This document shows, one piece after another, positions 1-11,147 of a stretch of 64,000 bases of DNA. Both the position numbers and the translations under genes were made by a program. The notes beneath the pieces are model-generated. The model was not told the DNA's origin, did not search any database, and saw only the letters and a program-made list of their open reading frames with translations. This DNA is from Pseudeuparius sepicola (lineage: Eukaryota; Arthropoda; Insecta; Coleoptera; Anthribidae), in NCBI GenBank assembly GCA_963920635.1, contig OY987308.1, positions 23,279,096-23,343,095 of the forward strand, in the 5' to 3' direction. Positions within the stretch are counted from its first letter, which is position 1. Each line of letters starts with the position of its first letter.

Positions 1-440
1 TTTTTTCTAAAAACAATTATACTAAACCCGCTTCTACGCCACTGGCTGTTCAAGGTGTTTGATATTGACAGGTTTTATGCTAACCCATGCGGTTATAACG
101 TGTACCAAATTTGATTTAAATATCTCAACTAGTTTGTCCACATATTTCTTAAAACTTTAACACCCTGTAACTTTTTTAGAAGCTTTAGGGAAAAGATGAC
201 GACATTATTCTCAATTAAAGACAAAATTTTGTAGGTTTCAAGATAACACAATAATTAAGTAATTTTAAGTCAAAATAAGAATACAAAAGTTATGGGGAAA
301 ATACGTTTTTTTTTTTTAATTTTTAACACTCCGTATACAATTGGTTGAGGATCCCAGATCCCACCCTGAAATATTTTAACGTACTTAAGTTGCACCCTGT
401 TAAGTCTTGGTCTTCAGATATTGTTTATAGTAATTTGCAA
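1..440. other. Noncoding, probable old repeat debris
   Basis: AT-rich sequence with no supportable ORF. It holds isolated transposon-end-like motifs, such as ACACCCTGTAAC near 160 and GCACCCTGTTAAG near 390. These resemble the CAGGGTG termini of foldback elements elsewhere in the window, but no matching partner end is visible. Confidence 0.4.
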
Positions 441-1339
441 CTATCTATGTCACGCTTTGGAAAAAATAGGCTATTTTAAGATTTCAGGGAAAATGAAGAA
501 GAGAAATTGAGAGAAATGAGAAATTTTTAATAGTTATAATAGGTAATAAACTTCATCAAATTTATTGTTTGAAATTTATTTTTTTTATTGAAAACGACAA
601 TAACATTAGAAAAAGGATAATTATGTTTTTTTATTTTTTTGTGGGGTTATTTAAAAAACAAAATTTATTATGACGGACCGGAAAATGTAGAAACACTGAA
701 AGGGAGAACTCGAGAAGAAATCCACATATTAAAAATACTGAACACAGCAATTTTATCGTTGACTCAATAAGCAGAAAGTTAGTAGCAAATATCAATAAAT
801 TCATTGAGCAAGATGGGGGCCATGTGGAGCATTTGTAATACGTATATCATTTTTTTATATGAAACTGTCGTTTTAAACAAAAATTAAATTTTAAACAATA
901 ATCTGACGAAGTCTTAAAATTTCTCATTTCTCTCAATTTTCCTTATTCATTTTCTCTGAATCTTAAAATAGCCCGTATTGTTTTCCAAACCGTGAATATA
1001 CTTGTAAACTGTCAATAATTATTACTATAATTTGGCATTTGTCTTCCGTGGCAACCTATGACCCAAGGAGAGTATTCCCTCACAAAAAAAGGCTCAGTTC
1101 TGAACGAACAGTTGGAGCGAACATATAACATATTATTAAAATGCGTAGAATTCAACAATCCAAAAATATATAAGGTGTTCCATTTAAAAAAAACTAATGT
1201 TATGTCTGCCACGGCTGTATTAGGTCTACTAGCGTCACAAAAAACTTGTATTAGTATCTAGAACTTTTGCAAAAAAAAAACGTCTTTTCTAACCCCAAAA
1301 ACTAACAATTATTGTCAATTTATAATGAGCCTCCCTGTA
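441..1339. repeat. Foldback element, family W, copy 1
   Basis: Sequence at about 455-600 (TTTCAGGGAAAATGAAGAAG, then GAGAAATTGAGAGAAATGAG) recurs inverted at about 880-1010. This gives a foldback with an AT-rich centre. The right flank (1012-1339) matches the right arm of a fuller copy at 44515-45690, including TTTGGCATTTGTCTTCC and GGCTCAGTTCTGAACGAAC. The left arm is shorter than in that copy, so this one is truncated. Short ORFs here are not genes. Confidence 0.7.
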
Positions 1340-1482
1340 CAGGGTCCATCTAAAATGCAACCCCCTTAATTTTTTTTATTTTTTGTCCTAGAAAAATACG
1401 AAAGTTGTACAGAATTTTCTTCTCGTTTCAAAGCAATTTACGTCGCTTTTCCGAGCCACTGCCTATGTTTTTTCTTTAAATG

Positions 1483-1499
1483 CCCCCCCCCCCCCCCCC
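1483..1499. repeat. Poly-C tract beside a splice donor
   Basis: A run of about 17 C lies immediately downstream (minus-strand sense: a poly-G run) of the splice donor of the exon at 1506-1759. Such runs are error-prone in sequencing, so the exact length is uncertain. G runs next to 5' splice sites can act as intronic splicing enhancers; here that is only inference. Confidence 0.7.
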
Positions 1500-1505
1500 A
1501 CGTAC

Positions 1506-1759
1506 CGTTCATCGGCATCATCCTCTGCTGGTAGGCGGCCGCCTGCTGGTACTGCTGCTGCTGGCCGCCGAACTGCGCGGCGCCGTCCTGCAGCGCCACG
1601 ACGCTCGCCGTCGCTGTGGCGGTCGCGGTGGCGGCGGCGGCGACGACGGCCGCCGCCGACAGGGCGGCGTTGCCGCCCCCTCCGCCCACCTGGCCACCCG
1701 GCGTCCCGCCCCCGTACGCGGACGAGTCGTTCATGCCATTCAGGCCGTAGCAGCCGACC
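1506..1759 (-). CDS. Internal coding exon, Gly/Ala/Gln-rich protein
   Basis: On the minus strand a pyrimidine tract ending CTCTTTCCAG precedes the exon at 1759, and the donor G|GTACGT follows 1506. The 254-bp exon has one open frame of 84 codons plus split codons at both ends. It reads a short segment with GCYGLNGMNDSSAYGGG, then Gly-rich, Ala/Thr-rich and Gln-rich stretches, then a QRMMPMNG end. It is strongly GC-rich against an AT-rich background. Its first base completes the GG left by the exon at 10319-10513, so the two join in frame. The composition suits a low-complexity region of a transcription factor or RNA-binding protein, but I do not recognise the family. The next exon lies outside the window. 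Confidence 0.75.
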
Positions 1760-1844
1760 CTGGAAAGAGGGAACGGGCGTTAAGAGGCTTCGGACGCGAC
1801 CGGAACCAGTCTCGGCCCTGAGGGTCGCATTGGAAGGTGCCAGG

Positions 1845-4800
1845 GTTGGAAGGCGCATGTTAGGGAACATCAAGGAAGGTCGTAAAGCCTGTGTGATGCT
1901 ATGGAGATGGCTAGTGGTGTTTGGAGAAGGCTAAAGGTTGTCTTGGAGACGTCTAAGGAGGTTTGAAAGAATCTAGAAGAAGTTGCAGGATGCTAAAAGA
2001 TGCCTAAAGAGGTTTTGACGTCTTTAGAGGACTCCAGAAATGTTTGGTTCTGAAGTGTGTACTTTGGAGTAGGCTAGAATTGGTTTAGGGTACCCAGAAG
2101 GAAGCAAGGTTTGATAGGATCTACAAGAGATCTTGGTTGGAAGATACCTAACACACTTTGGACGGTGCCGAAGATGGGACTGAAGATGCCAGAGTTGAAA
2201 GGCGCATGTTAAGGAACGGCATAAAGACTAGAGATGTTTAGAGAAGACTAAAGGTTGTCTTGGAAATGTTTAAGGAGGTTTGAAAGAATCTAGAGTAAGC
2301 TACAGGATGCTAAAAGATGCCTAAAGAGGTTTTGACTTATTTAGAGGACTCCGGAAATATTTGGTTCTGAAGTGTGTACTTTGGAGTAGGCTAGAATTGG
2401 TTTAGGGTACCCAGAAGGAAGCAAGGTTTGATAGCATCTAGAAGAGGTGTTGGTTGGAAGATACGTAACACACTTTGGACTGTGCCGAAAATGGGACTGA
2501 AGATGCCAGAGTTGAAAGGCGCATGGTAAGAAAGGTCATAAAGTCTAGAGATGTTTCGAGAATGGTAAAGGTTGTCTTGGAGATGTCTAAGGAGGTTTGA
2601 AAAAATCTAGACGAAGTTGCAGGATGCTAAAAGATGCCTAAAGAAGTTTTGACTTCTTTAGAGGACTCCAGAAGTGTTTGGTTCTGAAGTGTGTACTTTG
2701 GGCTAGATATGTTTAGACAAGGCTAAAGGTTGTCTTGGAGATGTTTAAGGAGGTTTGAAAGAATCTAGAGTAAGCTACAGGATGCTAAAAGATGCCTAAA
2801 TAGGTTTTGACTTCTTTAGAGGACTCCAGAAATGTTTGGTTCTGAAGTGAGTACTTTGGAGTAGGCTAGAATTGGTTTAGAGTACCCAGAAGGAAGCGAG
2901 GTTTGATAGCATCTAGAAGAGGTGTTGGTTGGAAGATACCTAACACACTTTGGACGGTGCCGAAGATGGGACTGAAGATGCCAGAGTTGAAAGACGCATG
3001 TTAAGGAAGGTCATAAAGTCTAGAGATGTTTCGAGAAGGCTAACAGTTGTCTTGGAGATGTCTAAGGAGGTTTGAAAGAATCTAGAGTAAGCTACAGGGT
3101 GCTAAAAGATGCCTAAAGAGGTTTTGACTTCTTTAGAGGACTCCAGAAATGTTTGATTCTGAAGTGAGTACTTTGGAGTAGGCTAGAATTGGTTTAGAGT
3201 ATCCAGAAGGAAGCGAGGTTTGATAGCATCTAGAAGAGGTGTTGGTTGGAAGGTGCCGGAGACGGTGCCGAAGATGGGACTGAAGATGCCAGAGTTGAAA
3301 GGCGCATGTTAAGGAACGTCATAAAGTCTGTGTGATGTTTTGGAGATGGCTAGATATGTTTAGAGAAGGCTAAAGGTTGTCTTGGAGATGTTTAAGGAGG
3401 TTTGAAAGAATCTAGAGTAAGCTACAGGGTGCTAAAAGATGCCTAAAGAGGTTTTGACTTATTTAGAGGACTCCGGAAATGTTTGGTTCTGAAGTGTGTA
3501 CTTTGGAGTAGGCTAGAATTGGTTTAGAGTACCCAGAAGGAAGCGAGGTTTGATAGCATCTAGAAGAGGTGTTGGTTGGAAGATACCTAACACACTTTGG
3601 ACGGTGCCGAAGATGGGACTGAAGATGCCAGAGTTGAAAGACGCATGTTAAGGAACGTCATAAAGTCTAGAGATGTTTCGAGAAGGCTAACAGTTGTCTT
3701 GGAGATGTCTAAGGAAGTTTGAAAGAATCTAGAGTAAGCTACAGGGTGCTAAAAGATGCCTAAAGAGGTTTTGACTTATTTAGAGGACTCCGGAAATGTT
3801 TGATTCTGAAGTGTGTACTTTGGAGTAGGCTAGAATTGGTTTAGGGTACCCAGAAGGCAGCAAGGTTTGATAGGATCTAGAAGAGGTGTTGGTTGGAAGA
3901 TACCTAACACACTTTGGACGGTGCCGAAGATGGGACTGAAGATGCCAGAGTTGAAAGACGCATGTTAAGGAAGGTCATAAAGTCTAGAGATGTTTCGAGA
4001 AGGCTAACAGTTGTCTTGGAGATGTCTAAGGAGGTTTGAAAGAATCTAGAGTAAGCTACAGGGTGCTAAAAGATGCCTAAAGAGGTTTTGACTTCTTTAG
4101 AGGACTCCAGAAATGTTTGGTTCTGAAGTGTGTACTTTGGAGTAGGCTAGAATTGATTTAGGGTATCCAGAAGGAAGCAAGGTTTGATAGCATCTAGAAG
4201 AGGTTTTGGTAGGAAGATACCTAACACACTTTGGACGGTGCCAAAGATGGGACTGAAGATGCCAGAGTTGAAGGGCGCATGTTAAGGAACGCATAAAGGC
4301 TGTGTGATGTTTTGGAGATGGCTAGAGATGTTTAGAGAAGGCTAAAGGTTGTCTTGGAGATGTCTAAGGAGGTTTGAAAGAATCTAGAGTAAGCTGCAGG
4401 ATGCTAAAAGATGCCTAAAGAGGTTTTGACTTCGTTAGAGGACTCCACAAATGTTTGGTTCTGAAGTGTGTACTTTGGAGTAGGCTAGAATTGGTTTAGG
4501 GTACCCAGAAGGAAGCGAGGTTTGATAGGATCTACAAGAGATCTTGGTTGGAAGCTACCTAACACACTTTGGACGGTGCCGAAGATGGGACTGAAGATGC
4601 CAGAGTTGAAAGGCGCATGTTAAGGAACGTCATAAAGTCTGTGTGATGTTTTTAAGATGGCTAGAGATGTTTAGAGAAGGCTAAAGGTTGTCATGGAGAT
4701 GTTTAAGGAGGTTTGAAAGAATCTAGAGTAAGCTACAGGATGCTAAAAGATGCCTGAAGAGGTTTTGACTTTGAAGTGTGTACTTTGGAGTAGGCTAGCA

Positions 4801-4870
4801 TTGGTTTAGGGTACCCAGAAGGAAGCAAGGTTTGATAGGATCTAGAAGAGGTCTTGGTTGGAGAAGATAC
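1845..4870. repeat. Intronic satellite array 1, ~310-350-bp units
   Basis: About nine tandem units are marked by the recurring G(G/A)CGCATG motif near 1853, 2202, 2520, 2994, 3303, 3644, 3959, 4276 and 4613. Each unit carries AAGGTTGTCTTGGAGATG, GGATGCTAAAAGATGCC, TTTAGAGGACTCC and GTGTACTTTGGAGTAGGC in order. Long units contain a CTGTGTGATGTTTTGGAGATGG segment that short units lack, so two unit types alternate irregularly. The interval 2520-2994 contains an extra partial unit. Copies differ by scattered substitutions. No long ORF is conserved across units. Confidence 0.92.
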
Positions 4871-5126
4871 ATTGGAAAATACCTAAAAAAAACTTAGATA
4901 TACTAGAAGTGATATTGGTTAGAAAGCTTCCTAAGAAGGTTTTGAAGCATTTGGATTGCTCTGATATATGCAAAACTGTTTGGAGAAGACTAGAGTTACA
5001 CAGACCTATATGCTAGATCTATGGTCTATGTACCTATGCAGAGATGTGAATTTATCATATTTGAAAAGATTTATCCAAAAATAAAAGTTCCTGCTTGGTT
5101 ATTTTTAGAGATAACTATATAAAACT

Positions 5127-5464
5127 ATACAGGGTGTTTCTAAATTGCACCAAAATATTTTACAGGGTGATTCTTCCATTAAAATTAAGAAACCCCTTCC
5201 CCTCCGAGTTACACCCCTCCAAATATGAGGGTAAACAATTGTTTTTATTTTCTCATCTATGAAAAGAGGTAGAAAGTTGAAATTTGGTGGACCAGTTGCA
5301 CTCATGGAATGACACTTTGTGGCATTTTTTCAACCCTACAAAACAAAAAAAAAAACAACTCCTAAATTATTTTTGAGGAAAAAATTATATGAAAGAACCT
5401 CTTAATTTTAACAGGAGATTCGGCCTGTAAAATATTTTGGTGCAATTTAATAACACCCTGTATA
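5127..5464. mobile_element. MITE with CAGGGTG ends
   Basis: The left end TACAGGGTGTTTCTAAATTG is mirrored by the right end CAATTTAATAACACCCTGTA. The inverted match continues inward through TTGCACCAAAATATTTTACAG and TTAAAATTAAG, giving TIRs of about 60 bp. TA flanks the CAGGGTG ends, as expected for a Tc1/mariner-type target duplication. The internal sequence has no ORF. Other elements in this window share only the terminal CAGGGTG. Confidence 0.8.
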
Positions 5465-5640
5465 TGCTTGGACAACACCATGTATATTAAGTTTGAGGCC
5501 ATATTCGAGTTCCTCGGAAAATTCTACACGAGTCGTCTGGTTTTTGAACCATCAATTATTTATCTTTCAAATTACCGAGAAAATCGGGTTTATCACGTTA
5601 ACTGGGACACCCTGTACATTGCTCTGGTGATCATCAGAAG
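5465..5640. repeat. Fragment of the ~115-bp repeat also at 53460-53925
   Basis: The segment contains TCGAGTTCCTCGGAAAATTC, GTTTTTGAACCATCAATTATT and AAATTACCGAGAAA. It matches, in inverse orientation, the tandem units at 53460-53925 (GAATTTTCCGAGGAATTCGA, GGTTCAAAAATTAA, TCTCGGTAATTTTAAA). It ends with GGGACACCCTGTACA. Confidence 0.65.
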
Positions 5641-6345
5641 AAAGTGTTAAAGTTGCTTAAGACGGTTTTGGAATTGTCACATTGTGCAACAGGACCTTGA
5701 AGATATCCAAAATGATTGTAAAGGGGTTTATAATAACACCGTAAGAAGATATAGGAATCTGTTTGATTAAATCATGGGACACTAGAAGGTTCGAATAATG
5801 AAATAGTATATAATATGTATTCAAGATTGAAATGAGCTAAACAGGGTAGAGTTGATCGTTGTTCCAAGGCATAGATAGATATAAACAAGATTGTTTTAAG
5901 GAGAGACTTAAGTCTTGGTCATACGATATCTACCTATGAATCTTTGCCATGTTTCATTGTCTTGGAGATAACTGAAGGTTACCAGAAAACACTAGAGTTT
6001 TGCATTTAAAACAAACTATAATCCAGACTCTCACGACTTTCTCACCCCTACCGAATTCTTATTTATATTCAATTCGGCGCGTTGCCGACGTAAAAAACCG
6101 CGTTCTGCCTATCGATCTTTGTCCCCCTCCATCCTTTGTTTTCCCCTGCTTTGATGTTGCCTGCCCCCCCTGTATACGCCAACTGTCTAACAATCTGTGG
6201 GAATCGGGCGATCGAGTGGGCTTTGGGAGTCGAAGTTTTACCCGTCGATACCATGGGCGTAGTCGGATTGTGTTGATTAGAAGGTTTTGGACTCGGCTAT
6301 GTTGCTTTGGATTGGGTTGAAGATACTTACTTGGGGTCAACAGAA
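5641..6345. other. Intronic noncoding sequence, nothing recognised
   Basis: There is no repeat partner elsewhere in the window. The reading frames open at 6000-6340 lie on both strands in a moderately GC-rich patch with no splice signals or recognisable motifs, so I do not call a gene. Confidence 0.4.
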
Positions 6346-6346
6346 T

Positions 6347-7226
6347 TATAGACCGGGAGATAGTGACAGATTTTTGGACGTGATTTTACTCGGTATGCCT
6401 TTCATAGGGCATTATCGGGCATTATGTGGCACATATTCTCACAATAATAAGGTATGAATCAGAGAGTCATCCTGGGTTCTTCATATGAAAAACTGAGTTT
6501 TCAATTATTCGAAAAATATGCGTTTTGATATGATTTTATACAGGCTGCCATGTGTTTTATAATGAAGTTCAAAATAGAAATTCCTCGGAAACTCATAGGC
6601 ATACCGTTAGGGTGGGTCCAAAGGGCTATTATGGACACGCGATCTTGTATTTTAACAATTAATTTTTCCACGTTTCTGAACAGGCTGCCAATGAGAAGTA
6701 TGCAAGTTCTTGTTATGAAACTGCTGAAGAAAAGATGGCATACCGTTTGCGCATGTCCAAGTACACTTTACATCAAATAACTCGTTTAAATGATTAAATA
6801 ACATTCAATTTAAACAGCACTTGGACATGCGCGAAAGGTATGCCATTCTTTTTTCAGCATTTTCATAATAGGAACTTGCATACTTCTCATTGGCAGCCTG
6901 TTCAGAAACGTGGAAAAATTAATTATTAAAATACAAGATCACGTGGCAATAATAGCCCTTTGGACCCACCCTAACGGTATGCCTATGGTTTTCCGAGGAA
7001 TTTCCTATTTGAACTTCATTATAAAAAACATGGCAGCCTGTATAAAATCATATCAAAACGCATATTTTTCGAATAATTGAAAACTCAGTTTTTCACATGA
7101 AGAACCCAGGATGACTCTCTGATTCATACCTTATTATTGTGAGAATATGTGCCACATAATGCCCTTTGCAAGGCATACTGAGTAAAATCACGTCCAAAAA
7201 TCTGTCACTATCTCCCGGTCTATTAG
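6347..7226. mobile_element. Long near-perfect foldback hairpin (~880 bp)
   Basis: Two arms of roughly 430 bp, 6347-6778 and 6800-7226, are inverted copies around an AT-rich centre near 6790. Outer ends read TAGACCGGGAGATAGTGACA and its reverse complement. Paired landmarks include GGCAGCCTG (twice per arm), CCTCGGAAA and TTGGACATGCGC. Identity between arms is high, with a few substitutions and a small indel near 6410. A damaged related copy is at 15920-16416. No transposase is present. A transcript crossing it would fold into a very long hairpin. Confidence 0.9.
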
Positions 7227-8935
7227 TGTAAAGGTGGGAGTAAGTGATTTTTAGAGGCAGTGTGACTTTGAATAATACATTAGAAGGTGCTTAAGGTTGT
7301 AGGTATTCAAGTTATAGGTATTCAAGTTCAAGAAAAGTGTAAAGTTAACCAAGGGTGAAACAGTATTGGTTTGGGGGTAGCTTTCTGATTTATTTAGTGT
7401 CTGTCTGGGTTTGAAGATAAGATACCTGAGAATGTTTAATATGAAAAATATTATTTACTAAAATCAGGTTTTTTCCTGGCAAAAGGCATTCTTAACTAAA
7501 TCGCTTTAAAAATTGCCAATAAAACCACCTAAGTAGGTACTGCTAATATTGTTTTTTTTATTTAAATATCATGTGTGACGCCAATGGATGCGTCAGTTAC
7601 GCCCATTGTTTTCAAAGCATACAGACCCTACGATCTACCCGCTTTTTTCACATTCTCCCCCCTCTGATCGCAGTGGCCTCCTACTTTCTTTTGTTCACTT
7701 TTTGGTTGACAAATAATATGGCGTCAATAAGGCTTGGAATTTATTTTTTAATTTTCTAGAAGGTTGTTCTGTTGTGAAACCGTGTTTTCTAGAAAGACCA
7801 GGTCGCATTTCAGTTGAAAATTATGCACCCTTTTGAGCGATTTTGTACCTCAGGTAGAAACAAATCTTCGGATTATTTGAAGTCAAGAGACCCTGTCGGC
7901 TGTCCATGATTTTAAGAGGATGGATGCCCACCTATATCCACAGACATAATAAATACTTAAATCTTCGAAATTTGTAAGTTTGTAAACGGATTCTTCGTGG
8001 TCTTCATACAGACGAACATTTTAAGACTTATTAACGATCATAATATGTCGCACACAAGCGACAGAAACACACCCCTATTGAATAGGGATAAAAAAACATC
8101 CCTCCAGAGCTCACAGCTCACCCACCCCATTGCTGTGTGAATATAACAAAAGTGACCTACTGGGGGTTGCTAACAGAGGGTTTTCACCCTGGCAGATGGA
8201 TAGACGGTTGTACAGGGTGTCCCGTTAAGGTCGACGCAAATTTCTCGTACGGAATTTACATAAGTGACCTTGATCGACCGCTGTGGCTAAATGACTATCG
8301 CGATCTCTGTTTAACGTACGATTAAAATACATAAAATAAGACTAAAATTCGCAGAAGAAAAACAGAACTAACCTAAAACTTAGCAACGTGACCAATGTCT
8401 CATAATATCTAGGCAAAGTCAAGGGTAGCATTATTTATTTTATTGGTGTCGTATTTTAAATGCCTAGGCCTTCTGCGAAGACGCTTCGATACCTGACTGC
8501 CCTCCGACTAAATTTTAAAATGTTTGTTTAACTTTTAAAAACAATTCCTAGATAAGCACAGATAACGACACCTCGTCATATACAAAAATATTTTGTACCT
8601 ACCATATTTAAATCTAAATAATAATTCGAGGATTAGTAAGCTTCGATGTAGATGCCGTATCAACAATGTTACTAAAATAAAGTTAAGTTCAAAATAAGCG
8701 TACACGACAAAAAGCCAAAAGGCTACCTGGTTACCTATTCTGTGCCTAAAGTCAATACCCGTTCCTTGGAGTCACAGGTTCACATAAACCAGTTTCGATG
8801 TATGAAATTCGAATACTGAGAACATTATCGTCTAATAATTTAAATAGCAGTTGATATATGACGATGGAGTTTGCGTTAGTCATTGTTGACACCGTTAAAT
8901 TAATGAACTATCGATTAACCTATAGGTATTTTTCA
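7227..8935. other. Intronic noncoding sequence
   Basis: No gene is supported. A lone transposon-type end, TGTACAGGGTGTCCCGTTAA, lies near 8210 without a visible partner. Short ORFs at 7571-7759 and 8137-8325 have no conserved features or splice context. Confidence 0.4.
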
Positions 8936-9270
8936 ACATTTCTAGACTAGGAGGTAACGATGTTAAATAAAGAATCCCAGGAAGGAGTCAAAGCTCGATG
9001 TGTATTATAAAATACGTGAGACGGAAATCGAACTGAGTAGTAACCAAATTTTGACACATTATTTTGATATCCGACACGGTGATAGGTGTCAGTGTGTGGA
9101 TTTAGATACTTTTCGAGTTATTATGCTTAGCTGTGCGGCTCGTGGCACTTCCCTAATTGCAAGAACTAAAATGTTTGAGGAGTAAGTAATTTTGTAATTT
9201 AAATTAACTTTTGAGGCCATGCACCAAAGTGGCATACGCGTTTGTGTATGTCATAGTAATTGGAAATTTA
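8936..9270 (+). pseudogene. Dispersed coding-exon-like fragment, copy 1
   Basis: The frame from about 9000 to 9187 reads KIRETEIELSS, THYFDIRHGD and IARTKMFEE before a stop. A diverged copy at 30195-30455 shares ATTATAAAATACGTGAGAC, TTTTGATATC and ACTAAAATGTTTGA. There the open part ends at a consensus donor GATCG|GTAAGTAA, which here has become AGGAGTAAGTAA. Both copies share the downstream TTTTGTAATTTAAATTAAC. The upstream block CCCAGGAAGGAGTCAAAGCT also occurs at 62820. This suggests an exon moved by a repeat. The protein family is not recognised. Confidence 0.5.
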
Positions 9271-9479
9271 AAATTAGAATTGCTCTATTGTCAGAATTGC
9301 AAACTTAAAGACATAGCGTGCCTTATATTTTTTTGCCTGTATTCTAGGTACTGATTTCACGAAAAATGAGCATTCCTGAGTCGATTAATTTGTCGAAACA
9401 ACTCAAAGGTGCGCGCCACTGTAAAAACGGAAATGGCATCCCGCTATAGACTCCTGGTCGAGCGTTAAGTCCAAATTTA

Positions 9480-10318
9480 CACCTTCCTGGGGTTCTTTAT
9501 TCGAAGCGGTTTCGACTAACTGACTCAAAATTTAACCAAAAAACATTTTGCTGAGGGGTTTAGACAGTATTTGGTATCACCGTTCCAAAAATTATGCACC
9601 TAACTTAGATACTAACTTTGTGTGGTGTAAGGGTTTATGACCAATTTTTGCCTTGTTAATCATTACCAAGCAAATTATAGGACCCTGACTCAAAATTTAA
9701 ATAAAAAACCAGCTCTCTAAAAGGATTGAATGTTAATTTTGTCACATGTTGACGCCAGACTGCCCAAAAAAAAAACAGTGTGCATGTTGATGCTCCTTTG
9801 CGTGTATTTTGCTCAATTTTAAAACATACTTTATCAAACATAAAATTTGACCATATTATTTGACACTATCCCCTGCTCAAAATCAATGTTTAACTGGCAT
9901 TTTGTGCTTGTGTAGTTCAATCTAAAAATTATCGTTTAGCTAGGGAACATAAAATGATGAGGCAGTGTTTGATATAACCCCGTCCAAAAACAACGTTCCA
10001 CGTGCATTTTGAAGCCCCCAACTCAAAAGTGCTAGCAACTTCATGCACCTAACTCAACACTAATTCATTAATAAAGAAACCCCAGTTCAAACATTAGTTT
10101 TATGAACATTTTCCGACATTCCTGTTCAATAAGCAACGTTCCGCGTGTCCCTATCTCGACCAATTCGCAACCCTGTCCAAAAGCAATGTGCATTTCGAAA
10201 CCCCCAAGTCGAAACGCAAGCACCCGCATGCACCCGACCTAACCCCAGCTCAAAACGACGTCCCGCGCGCCCCTAACTCAAACTCCGGTCTCTCCCCGCC
10301 CAAAACTCAAAAACTCAC
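9480..10318. repeat. Degenerate short-period repeats up to a splice donor
   Basis: A loose pattern CCC(N)CTCAAAA followed by CAAnGTT and a GTGCATTTTG-like motif recurs at irregular spacing through this stretch, for example near 9660, 9870, 9980, 10020 and 10170. It becomes GC-richer toward the exon at 10319. The last motif, CCCAAAACTCAAAAACTCAC, overlaps the splice donor. Confidence 0.5.
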
Positions 10319-10513
10319 CCGGGCGGCCTGCCGTACGGCTGGCCGTACGCCGCGCCGGGCTGGCCCTTCAGCTGCGGCGCGCCGTACGCCCCCGCCTGGG
10401 GCCCCGACACGTAGCCGGCGTGGGGCCCCGACTGCGTCGACGTTGTAACGCCCCACACGGTGGTCACGACCGACAGCTGCTGCTGGGCATTGGTCGCGGC
10501 GGGCGACCAGTCC
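10319..10513 (-). CDS. Coding exon, Gln/Tyr/Gly/Pro-rich protein
   Basis: On the minus strand the acceptor TTTTTCCTTCTTGCAG precedes the exon at 10513, and the donor GG|GTGAGT follows 10319. The 195-bp exon is open in one frame: one base, 64 codons, two bases. It starts DWSPAATNAQQQLSVV and ends PYGRPPG. It is rich in Gln, Ser/Thr, Gly, Pro and Tyr, with repeated GAYGAP/AAYGQP-like motifs. It joins in phase to the exon at 1506-1759. Strong GC enrichment marks it out from the surrounding intron. The family is not recognised. Alternating QPYG/AYG motifs suggest a disordered activation or RNA-binding-protein tail, which is inference. Confidence 0.78.
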
Positions 10514-11095
10514 CTGCAAGAAGGAAAAAGAACCGTCGAGGATACGCGCTGTCGGCGCTACGCGACGCGTCCAACGACACCGCCCCCACGCGCGACGCGC
10601 GGCCGACCCCGACTCAATCGGGCCGTAGGGACGTGGGGACAGGGCCGGAAGGAAGGGGTGTCGTTGGACGCGTCTCGGCGCGCAGATTCCGGACGTGGAG
10701 CACTGTAAATCCTGGCTCCGGGCACACTGTTAATCCAAAGGTGGGCGCACTGCGCGAACGAACCTGTAAGATGTGTACCCCAGCATCGAAACGTAGCGTA
10801 CATCCAGGTGGGGGTTAGACTATCCGTGGCGACATGGCGGCAGGAGCGTCTCGGCCGGTCTGCTCTCCGCTCGGCGCGTCGCGCTAGACTGACGGCGTCG
10901 CCGACGTTCGGCCGGCGACTGGCGGAGGGCGTCGGGGGGCGGGCGGGGGGGGGCGGCGGCGGTCGGGTTTGACCCCGCGCGGTTGTCTCGCTCGCTCGCT
11001 CGCGCGCGCGCGCGGCCGCAATATCGGTTGCGGGCGGTGTTGCCGGAGCTTCGGCCGGCGCAGGGGGGAATCGGGGCAGTTTTTTTGGGGGGGAA
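10514..11095. other. GC-rich CpG-dense intronic island
   Basis: This stretch is very GC-rich, with CpG-dense sequence, a (CTCG)n/(CG)n run near 10985-11016 and G-rich runs near 10932-10960. It sits directly upstream, in transcription sense, of the exon ending at 10513. It could be an internal promoter or CpG island on the minus strand. No TATA box or initiator is convincing. ORFs here are composition artefacts. Confidence 0.4.
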
Positions 11096-11147
11096 ATAAT
11101 TTTTCGAAAATTAAAAAAAAAATCAGAGAGGATTTATGGTGTTGCTA

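Larger units (their letters stand above)
1760..10318 (-). other. Intron of the low-complexity-protein gene
   Basis: The intron runs from donor GTGAGT (10318-10313, minus strand) to acceptor TTTCCAG (1760). It is about 8.56 kb long and filled with a satellite array, a MITE, a long hairpin and dispersed repeats. No additional exon with good splice sites was recognised inside it, although a small alternative exon cannot be excluded. Confidence 0.65.

Noticed and set aside
1463..1873. 136-codon Arg-rich frame on the minus strand
   Set aside because: It overlaps the exon at 1506-1759 in another frame and crosses its splice sites; a GC-composition shadow.
8137..8325. 62-codon ORF with Trp and Tyr residues
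   Set aside because: Crosses a CAGGGTG transposon terminus and has no splice support.
10188..10818. Several Arg/Pro-rich frames on both strands
   Set aside because: CpG-island composition artefacts around the exon at 10319-10513.
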